A stretch of DNA of 64,000 bases from Coptis chinensis (lineage: Eukaryota > Streptophyta > Magnoliopsida > Ranunculales > Ranunculaceae), in NCBI GenBank assembly GCA_015680905.1, contig CM027379.1, positions 96,399,001 through 96,463,000 on the forward strand. The letters run 5' to 3'. The first letter of the stretch is position 1, and each line of letters begins with the position of its first letter. The notes under the pieces were generated by a model. The model made no database searches and had not been told where the DNA came from. It saw only the letters and a program-made list of their open reading frames with translations. Positions 55,774 to 64,000 of this stretch are shown in pieces. A program made the translations under genes and the position numbers.

Positions 55774-56179
55774 TGAGATCGATGTCTCAGTCTTCCTATT
55801 ACCGCCATTCTAGGACGCCGTTGGATTCACAAGATCCAAGCTATTCCATCAACCCTACACCAGGTCCTGCAATTTCCCGGTCCCAGAGGCATCATAGAGC
55901 TCAGAAGCAACCAACTGGAAGCCTCACCGATGCAATCAAGTCAACACAACGACTTCACCCAAGCCTCAGGTTGTTGAAGCCAAAGACGTCCCAAAGAGGC
56001 AAGATCCTCAAACATCCAGCCCTCCAGCAACTGCATCAGACAAGCTCAAAGGAAAACAAGCTCAAATAGAACCGGAGAAAAAAGGCAATTTGGGCTGGCC
56101 GACGACCCAAAATTTGTCTATGTAGGGGCTGATTTAAAACATGGCTCAAGATAACTTGTCAAGTTTCTATCTTTCAATA

Positions 56180-56911
56180 AAGATGTTTTGCTTGGTGTTA
56201 ATCGATATGCCGGGAATTGACCCTCAAGTTGCTTGCCATAAGTTAAATGTAAATCCAACTGTCAAGCCTATCAAACAATGACCTAGGAAATTAGCACTCA
56301 AGTTTCAAAAGGCCATCAATGAAGAGATAGAAAAGCTCAAAATGTTGTTGGATTCATCGAAAGTCGAAAATTCACCGACATTTCATTTTAGTAGCCGTTC
56401 CAAAGAAGAACGGTCAGGTACAACTTTGCATAGACTTCACCAACGTCAACAAACATTGCCCAAAGGACAGCTTCCCCCTACCAAGGATCAACATACTGGT
56501 ATATCAAACTTTAATCATGAGCTTTTGTCATTTATGGACGATCATGTTTAGTTTAAATCGCTGCTTGCGGAAGATCAAGAAAAGACGTCCTTCATAACCG
56601 AGCAAGGTACGTTATGCTACAACGTCCTACCATTTGGCTTGAAGAACGCAGGTGCGACCTACCAAAGATTGGTCACCAAAATGTTCAATGACTTGCTAGG
56701 AGACACAATGGAAGTCTACATAGACGACATGGTGGTCAAAAGCGAAAAGGTGGGTGATCACATCTCCCACCTACAAGAAGCCTTTGAACGACTTCGCCAA
56801 AACAAGATGAAGCTCAACCCAGCCAAATGCGTATTCGGAGTAGCATCAGGGAAATTCTTAGGTTATCTCGTTTCACAAAGATGCATTGAAGCAAACCCAG
56901 AACAGATATGA
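56180..56911 (+). pseudogene. Tat element reverse transcriptase
   Basis: Fragments in several frames cover the RT fingers and palm. TLCYNVLPFGLKNAGATYQR leads to the catalytic YIDDMVVKS at 56717-56743 and then KLNPAKCVFGV and KFLGYLVS. In-frame stops occur upstream (around 56280 and 56550) and at 56909. The catalytic Asp pair is present, but the domain is not open. Confidence 0.92.
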
Positions 56912-57580
56912 GCTCTCCTCGAAATGCCAGAACCAACTACAAAACAACAAATCCACAAGTTATCTGGCATGGTTTCAGCCCTCAACAGGTTCATCTCAAG
57001 AGCATCTGACAAGTGCAGACCATTCCTGCAAAAACTCAAAAAGGGAGCAACTTTCACTTGGATAGACGAGTGCCATAAAGCCTTCAACGACCTGAAAGCT
57101 TATTTATCAACTCCACCCGTCTTGTCCAAGCCAGAAAAAGGAGAAACACTGGGGTTGTACCTTGCAACTACCGAATTCGCAATCAGCTCAGTTCTCTTTC
57201 GCGAACATGATAGAGTAAAAAAGTTGGTCTACTTTACTAGCAAGACGTTGGCATATTCAGAAAAGCACTACTTTCCGATAGAGAAAACAATGCTTTCATT
57301 ACTCTACTCAGCTCGGAAGTTCCGACCTTACTTCCAATCTCACAGCATCAAAGGTCATCGCAGATACACCCATCAAACAAGTATTGAGTTCCAACAATAA
57401 AATAGCCCGCATGGCCAAATGGGCTAAAGAACTTGGAGAACATCACATCGAGTTCATTCCTAGAACGTCTCGAAAAGGTCAAGTTGTTGCTGATTTCTTG
57501 GCAGATTTTCCCGTTGAAGATATCAACTGGGAGCCCGAGCCAGTCACTTCATTCCATAAACAAGCCACCCCAGACACATG
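56912..57580 (+). pseudogene. Tat element RNase H (first) and connection
   Basis: Continues after a stop from RT. It has FISRASDKCRPFLQKLKKG, FTWIDECHKAFNDLK, YLATTEFAISSVLF and LVYFTSKTL, then a frameshift near 57350 into WAKELGEHHIEFIPR and VVADFLADF. This is the RNase H that follows RT in gypsy elements. Confidence 0.85.
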
Positions 57581-58016
57581 ACACCTCTACGTAGACGGAG
57601 CACGCAACAACAATGGAAGTGGACTGGGGGCTGTGTTAACTTCACCAGAAGGAAGCCAGCTACAAAAATCAATCAAGATCAATTTTGCAACGTCCAACAA
57701 TGAAGCGGAATACGAAGTATTGATAACAGGACTCCGCATGGCACAACAGCTACAAGTCCCAAAGCTTAAGGCTTACAGCAACTCCCAGTTAATCGTCAAG
57801 CAGATCACCAAAGAATATATCACAAATGGAGCAAACCTAGCAAAGTACGCACAGGTTGTGAATGACCTCATCAGATCGTTCAAAACGTTCTCATTGGAGC
57901 ACATTCCCAGGGAAGATAATAGACATGCAGACAATTTAGCTTTCTTAGCTTCAAAGACACAAGAGGTCTGCCCCACCACAGTCTACATTGACATCCTGGA
58001 AAGACCCACTTACTAG
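57581..58016 (+). pseudogene. second (aRH-type) RNase H of the Tat element
   Basis: After a stop at 57579 the frame gives LYVDGARNNNGSGLGAVL, ATSNNEAEYEVLITGLRMAQ and AYSNSQLIVKQ, carrying the D, E and S/D positions of a plant/archaeal-type RNase H. In the Tat lineage a second RNase H was added downstream of the original one. The Asp usually found in YSDSQL is Ser here, so this copy probably lost activity. Confidence 0.88.
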
Positions 58017-58284
58017 AAAGAAAATGTCAATAGCCTCACTGATTTCCAACACTTATCCGTAGAAGAGATCAATCAATCTTGGATAGGCCCATTTCTCAAG
58101 TTCATCTTACATGGCGAACTCCCGTCAGAAACAAAAAATGCTCATGCAATACAATTCTGATCCCCAAGATACACAGTAATCAACGGACGATTATTCTGTG
58201 AATCTGCAGGAGGGCCCCACCTAAGGTGCATAACTCCACGCCGCGCGGCCTCATTTTTCGGCGAAAATCCACAAAGGTGAATCA

Positions 58285-59274
58285 AAGTAACCATGCATGC
58301 GACGATTTCCTACGGCACATAAAGCAATAGCCCAAGGATATTATTGGCCAGACATGCATATAGAGGCAAAAAGGTACATTCTTAAATGCCTCCAATGTCA
58401 AACATTTGGTCACAACCACCTAAGTCCAGCTAGGGAATTGATTAACTTAGCCAGCCCATGGCCTTTCCACATATGGGGGCTAGACATCATGGGACCGTTC
58501 ATCCCACAAAAGAAAAAAAAAGTCTCAAATCGTCCCTATCGACCACAGACACTTCACCAAATGGGTTGAAGCAATCCCACTAGTCCAAGTCAAGGAAGTC
58601 AATGTCATCAACTTCATATGGACCAATATCATCACAAGATTTGGTCTACCCCACACCCTTGTTATGGACAACGGAACCCAATTTGCAGGCACACAAGTCA
58701 AAGCTTTTCTACAAAAATGGCGCAACATTCAAGCATTTTCTACATGCACAAAGCAATGGCCAAGCAGAGGCCACAAACAAGGCAATCAAAGAAAACCTTC
58801 AGAAGAAGTTGGAAAGCAAGAAAAGCCAATGGCGGGCGACCGAGAATATACTATGGGCATACAACAACCGAGCCCGGCGCAAATGAGTCTCCATTCACAC
58901 TTTGCTTCGGAACAGAAGCAGTAATACCATCAGAACTCACATTCACAACCACACGTTCTGACATAGTCGAGTCAGGAGTTAATGACAGCATCTTGGCAAA
59001 AGAAGTTGATCTCCTAGAGGAACGAAGAGAAACAGCCGCAATATCCCTAGCTCGGTACCACCAAACAATCCAACAATCTTACAACAAGAAGGTCGCCCCA
59101 AGATCTTTTCAAGCCGGGGACCTAGTCCTCAAAAAGGCACTAGCTCCAAAGCCAAACTCGACCCAATATGGGAGGGCCCCTATATTGTTGACAAAGTCGT
59201 TGGAAATGGCGCATACTGGATCAAAACTTAGCTCGGTGATATGCTTCCCCGACCTTGGAATACAGCTCTCCTAA
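58285..59274 (+). pseudogene. Tat element integrase, broken
   Basis: The zinc-binding HHCC region ends CLQCQTFGHNH. The core begins IWGLDIMGPF near 58470 and continues in other frames with VMDNGTQFAG and SNGQAEATNKAIKENLQKKL. The C-terminal part reads ESPFTLCFGTEAVIPSEL, LLEERRETAAISLARYHQ and FQAGDLVL. At least three frameshifts occur. The D,D,E residues can be located across frames. Confidence 0.88.
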
Positions 59275-60074
59275 AGCGGTTCTATCAATAAGTTTTTCTT
59301 TTGCACTCTCCAAATACATTAGTCGATATAAGCAAAATGTCATCAACATTTCAAGTACTAATGTCATTTTTGCATTACATAAGTACAATGCATTTCACTG
59401 CGCAATCCGACCTACATCATCACAATGTCAGGTCGTACATCAAAGGTGGAGTCTACAACGACTCAACAACAACCACGCAGTGGTTATATTTCAATCAATT
59501 CAAACAAGGTCCCCCAAAAGGACCCTAAATCAACTTAACACCAACACCAGGGTTAAGAATGATTCAACTGTAATTGCCACTCAAAGGCCAATTATTAGAC
59601 AAATACAATCCAGGGGGACCCCCAAAAGGACCCCAAGTCAACTTACGACCTCACAAAAGGGTTAAGTTAAACTCAAATATAATGGTCACTCAAAGGCTAA
59701 TTATATCAATAAGAAGTTCCCCCAAAAGGAACGAATCAGGGCGTACACCTAGGGACAAGGCGACCTAGCAAAGTCAAGGAATTCATCAGTACGACAATGA
59801 TGCAACACAGGTCGTCCAACAACAAATCAAAAACAACAGAGCAATCACATGCATGCTTCAAGCAAAATTACAACAAGTAAGTAATTTAAGTATTGCTAAT
59901 TACATACAATTTCGGTTAGATACATGAGGCCCCCAGGTTATCCCAGGAAAACGACCTCAGTATCCCCATCATAAAAATATAAAGTGTATCAGTATCATTA
60001 TCAACTCGAGCAAAAAGAGAATATTGTTCCAACACTTCAACCACATCACAAACATCAATCAAACAAGAAAAGGC
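59275..60074 (+). other. spacer of the Tat element with diverged tandem repeats
   Basis: No coding region seen. CCCCAAAAGGACC-type units with CACTCAAAGGC recur near 59510, 59620 and 59720, a period of about 110-120 bp. Confidence 0.6.
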
Positions 60075-62513
60075 TCAAACAACACGTGTTACTTGATCAA
60101 CATTCAAAGGCTCCAGGGGCCCACCCTTTTCACCCACCGAGCCACTAGCTAGATCAACAACAACTTCAGAAACATCAGAGACAACAACAACAGGAGGCAC
60201 AATTGGAGGAACCACTGGAGTAGAACCTAGGTCGGTTGGCAGGTCAGATCGTCCACCAGTATCTATGCCAGTATCTTCAACAAACATTGTTGCAGCCCCA
60301 CTTTCAACTGCCATCTTCAGGAGCTCATACCTATGATCTAGTTCCAGATAATCATCTACTAGAACGTAGGTATCTCCGCTCTCCACCAAATCAACCAGGT
60401 TATTATATTCAGTTTCAGCTCGTTCAACAATGGACCACAACTTCTTGCACTCGGCAGCCTATTGCTGAACCTCCAACTTTACAGAGTCAATAGAGGGTTG
60501 CAAGAGAGCTACTTTCCCACCCAACTCTTGCACCTCAGCCCTCTCCACTTGTCGCTTTCGGCCACTAACATCACAAGTTTGCGCTGGCGGCATCCAAATC
60601 CTTCTTGAAATGATCAGAAATAGAAGCCATCTCCTTCAACTTCAACATTTGCGAATCTAACAAACAAGAGAACAAATATAGATATCGATTGGATCAAAAT
60701 CGACAAAGCCCAAAAAAGCAAGCTCGAATCCAAGAACACTCACATAGCACAAAGACCGGTCCATCTCCGAGAAAAGTTCACTTCCGGACCCTTATTATCC
60801 GACTTTACGCCTATCCCCATCAAAGCTTCCACTTCCAAAGAATGCCCCACCAACCAACTTGGACTTAAAGCTACATTCACCATTCTCCACAAACTTCTTC
60901 AACCCACTAACAGGGTCTTCATACATAACCAGCCTGTCCAGAACATCACTTTCACTCTTCTTACTTGGGTCCATATTTCCTGACCCTTTGCACTGTTCAA
61001 CAACATGCTCAACCTCATCAACTTTCTTCTTTCCACGGGCCTCAGCCACCCCATCATCAGCAGCCAAATCAATCAGGTTCGTTTTCTTTAGATGAACCCG
61101 ACCTGAAAAAGTATGACCCTCACCAGTACTAGGTCGTTCCTCAGACTTAGTTCAAGCCCTCTTAGTCCCCTCCGACTCAACCACTTCGGAATGCCTCTTC
61201 AGATTAGGCTTCCAGAATGAAGTGGGAGCATCACCCTCCCTACCAACACTTCCTGCACCCGCATCTCCAGAAGAGAAGCAAGTGGGCATTAACGATCTCA
61301 GATCACCCAGGGAGAAGCGGTTGGATGCGAGTGTGCCACATCCCCCTTCGGCGTTGGGGCCTAAATGATTTTCGTTACCAAAACTCGAAACGTTGTGATG
61401 ACAAACGATTTCGTCACCAACTTCGAATCCGGATTGCATCACTCCTCCAACATCCTCACGCCCGAGCGGGTGTTCAGAATCCTCCAAATTTACCTAGCCA
61501 CCCGAGCGGCTATCACCAAAAGACCTCCAACCGCTTTTCCCTCGAAATAGGTGCTTTCTTTTTAGCTCTCCCTCTCCATGGCGGATTCCCCTAGAATTAG
61601 AGATAACAACCGCAGCTTTGTGAGCCCTCGCCTTTTGCTCTAGCCTTTTATGGTTGATCTTCTCTCCTCCGCGCCTCTTAAAATAATGCACAGCCTCCCC
61701 CAACAACGCTTTATTTCTCCTCCAAGCTCAAACAAACAAACCTTTCAATAACAACACGGCCTTAGTAATGCAAACGAATATTGATCTCTCAAAACAAACG
61801 AAATAAATCAGAACGTCCAAATTATGAAATACCATACACACATTACGACCTAAAACTAACGACCTACCAGGCAACTTTATAACCCGATTTTCAATCTCCA
61901 AACCAGGAGGACAATATCTACCCACAGCCAACAATGACCTACGACTCCAGTCCTCCCTACTCACCCCCACGATAATAGGAGACTTCCCCTTAAAGACATG
62001 AAAACCAAAATTCATAGCACTCGACCTTTTCATAACAAAGTTCTCCATCACATCCGATAAACAGATGTTATAGCCCCTGTCATTCAACAAGTCCAACACA
62101 TGGAGAATCCTCTAACTGTTCCCCACGAACTGACAAGGGGCTTTCCCCAAAAAGTTCAACACCTCCACAGTAAGATGGGAAAAAGGCAACCTCATCCTAG
62201 CCTTCAACTGTCCATAGAAAACAACTACTCCTCCACCCCAAGGAACGTAGTCACTATGAAACAAATTCCTCTCTCCCCTCAGGTCGTACATGGCCTGGCC
62301 AGACTCCACCCAACCAAACTCCTCCCTCAGAGAAGCATAGCAATCTTCCGACTTAGGCCTCCTCGGATCCTCAGCCCCCGTCTCCAAAGATGAAGACGAT
62401 GAGGCCTCTACACAACTACAGACCCTATCATCAACATCTTCATCACTTACCGTTCTCTCTCTCCATTCATCAACTTCAACCTCACCACTCAAGCTATCAC
62501 TGGTAGCAGACAT
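60075..62513 (-). pseudogene. antisense gene of the Tat element (putative gypsy-type transposon domain, spliced, decayed)
   Basis: Opposite to pol, an ATG at 62513 starts MSATSDSLSGEVEVDEW. The domain follows with ERNLFHSDYVPWGGGVVVFY, LPFSHLTVEVLNFLGKAPC, one in-frame stop at 62112-62114, then LLNDRGYNICLSDVMENFVM and RSLLAVGRYCPPGLEIENR. It resembles the Pfam 'putative gypsy type transposon' family (PF04195). Further minus-strand frames at 61706-61494 (basic), 61487-61152, 61067-60795 and 60440-60075 (charged, coiled-coil-like ELDHRYELLKMAVESG) look like its later exons. Such antisense ORFs are known from Tat elements; their role is unknown. I did not fix the splice sites. Confidence 0.75.
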
Positions 62514-62910
62514 TACGATATCTAAAATTAATAAAAGAGAAAGATTTGCAAGATCAAAAGACGACCGATAATCGGGAAGAAGAAAAAGGTTTTTTTTGTT
62601 CTTCTTTTTTTTTTTTTTTCGCTCGGGTTTTCTCTTTGTCTGAATGAGAACCAAAGCAAGAAATCCCAAAGTCAAAAATCCCTTAATTGCCCCAAACCTC
62701 GAGAACACAAAAATATTTCGTGTTCCCAAAACCTAAATCATTACTCGCCCACAAATCGCCGTAACTTAGGGCCCACGAATCCAGCCTAAACAGTTCCCAC
62801 ACATTCTCCAAAACCTAAATTCAAAACAAAACAGCTGTCAGACACGTGCTTTCCAATCTTTACTTTTTAAACCGTTCTTTCTCCACCCAACAACTGTCCA
62901 AAGAGCGAAT

Positions 62911-62928
62911 AAAAAATAAAGGGGGCTA
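62911..62928 (+). other. polypurine tract of the Tat element
   Basis: AAAAAATAAAGGGGGCTA lies directly upstream of the 3' LTR, as needed for plus-strand priming. Confidence 0.85.
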
Positions 62929-63380
62929 TGTAAGTACCCTCCGTTCTACACTACAGTATACGTGTCCACATAACAGGTCGTCCTTCTTCAGGTCGTCCAA
63001 CACCCATCAGACCGTACCCAATGACCCAACACCCAGGTCGTCCAAAGCGTCAGTTACAGCCATTTATGGAAGGATATCAACTAGCGCAATTTCGGAGCTC
63101 AATCAACGCCCCCAATCAAGGAAACATTAACTTTGTAACAAAAGACATTAATGACTTTAATCATCAAGATAGCACCAAGGTGGATCTACACTTCATAACG
63201 GTCCAAAGCAAATATGGAAAGTCAACTCACACATCTATAAATAGAGATGAACTACGTAAAAGCTTGATTCATTTTAGCCCAAGAAACTTGATCATGAGGC
63301 AACTCTTATCCCAAGAAGAGTGCAGCCATACCCAATTCTCCAGATCATCAGGTCGTTGTCTAGTAAACACAACATCTACA
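62929..63380 (+). repeat. 3' LTR of the Tat element
   Basis: 452 bp, TGTAAGTACCCTCC to CATCTACA, with the TATA box CTATAAATAG at 63235-63244. It is followed by ATAAT, the target duplication. Confidence 0.95.
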
Positions 63381-63385
63381 ATAAT

Positions 63386-64000
63386 CATACAAGGTATTCT
63401 TAAATAATTATTCGAGATACAACAAAAAATATCAAATTCTCATAATTATATATAATTAATTCAATTTTAGAGTACTATATAGATGCCAAACACAATAATT
63501 ATGTTAAATATTTAAATGAATAAAGCAAGAGAGATAAGAGATAATATATATTAGAGAGATAGTACAATAATTTGTATATTTAACATTCGTTAAGAAAATA
63601 AAATAAGTAAACTCTTAGATTTGTGTGTTTATTAGGTTCCATTATTATTAATATAATTTAAAAATCTAATTTGTTAATTTTATATATTTTTTTGGGTGGG
63701 GAACCGATATTTTTAATAATTTTTTTTATTGGTTTAGCGAGAAATCGGTCATCTCAACCAATTAATCGGTTAATTTGGTAATTAAATCGGTTAAGTGAGA
63801 ATTTTTTTTAAAATCAGTACAAACTAATCGGGTTACAAATAATACGCGTTTAATCCGCTGAGATAACGCATAGATTAGGAATGTGTTTTTTGTGAAAATT
63901 TTAGCATACATAATTTGGTGTGGCCGTGTGGGCGTTAAAAGCCCAAAACATATGCCTTCATAAGAAACATGATTAGCTTCTGTATAACCGTATAAAGTAT
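63386..64000. other. flanking DNA
   Basis: AT-rich, with recurrent ATCGGTTAA motifs that also occur on the left flank (53330-53430), so the Tat element landed in an older repeat of that type. No gene seen. Confidence 0.4.

Larger units (their letters stand above)
53457..63380 (+). mobile_element. complete Ty3/gypsy element, Tat lineage, with antisense gene (9.9 kb, decayed)
   Basis: Two 452-bp LTRs with TGTAAG...TCTACA ends are flanked by the 5-bp duplication ATAAT (53452-53456 and 63381-63385). The order is primer-binding site, gag, protease, reverse transcriptase, RNase H, second RNase H, integrase, a long spacer with an antisense ORF, polypurine tract, LTR. The second RNase H and the antisense ORF upstream of the 3' LTR mark the Tat lineage. 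The LTRs differ at roughly 30-35 sites by eye (about 7-8 percent), so the insertion is old. Every sense domain carries stops or frameshifts, so it cannot act on its own. Confidence 0.95.

Overview
This window is nuclear DNA from a eudicot plant. It is AT-rich and intron-rich, with plant-type LTR retrotransposons, LINE tails, MITEs and Helitron-like elements. I do not identify the species. Only one host gene appears intact. Almost everything else is transposable-element (TE) DNA, much of it nested, including decayed copies of fragments of other plant genes.

Region 1 (1-1866): the edge of a minus-strand Ty3/gypsy element (LTR plus gag start) inserted into the gag remnant of a minus-strand Ty1/copia element, whose own LTR and primer-binding site follow.

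Region 2 (3763-26502, minus strand): a 22-exon gene that I could assemble completely. All 21 junctions keep phase, giving a 1448-residue protein. It has a signal peptide, glycine-rich repeats, a Cys-rich segment and several membrane spans. It belongs to the plant family annotated 'glycine-rich protein' or 'ephrin type-B receptor-like' (Arabidopsis AT5G11700/AT5G47020/AT4G32920 type). Its introns hold a LINE copy with a 12-bp target duplication, a second LINE remnant with a tandemly duplicated 3' end, two large foldback elements and one GC-AG intron. A TATA box and a GA-rich leader lie upstream of the ATG.

Region 3 (27397-28787): a MITE-like element whose left part, together with flanking host DNA, has been amplified about four times with a period near 300 bp.

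Region 4 (about 29074-40664): a candidate minus-strand Helitron. It has a 3' hairpin plus CTAG, a duplicated 3' domain and a roughly 60-bp minisatellite. It carries decayed exon/intron copies of a YTH-domain (m6A reader) gene and a SOUL heme-binding gene. A 3.6-kb solo LTR with a 5-bp target duplication sits inside it.

Region 5 (40665-53267): mostly unrecognised DNA up to 46.4 kb, apart from a clean 199-bp hAT-type MITE. From 46399 to 53008 there is a TIR element rich in TTATAAG motifs, split by a candidate plus-strand Helitron (46449-52067). That Helitron carries fragments of an AGC kinase, a patellin and an LRR protein. A CCA-rich minisatellite and another Helitron-like 5' terminus follow.

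Region 6 (53457-63380): a complete but mutated Ty3/gypsy element with 452-bp LTRs and an ATAAT target duplication. It encodes gag, protease, RT-RNase H, a second RNase H and integrase in the sense direction. A multi-exon antisense gene lies between integrase and the 3' LTR, which is the architecture of the Tat lineage.

The most notable content is the pair of Helitron-like elements that together carry at least five unrelated host gene fragments, and the antisense gene of the Tat element.
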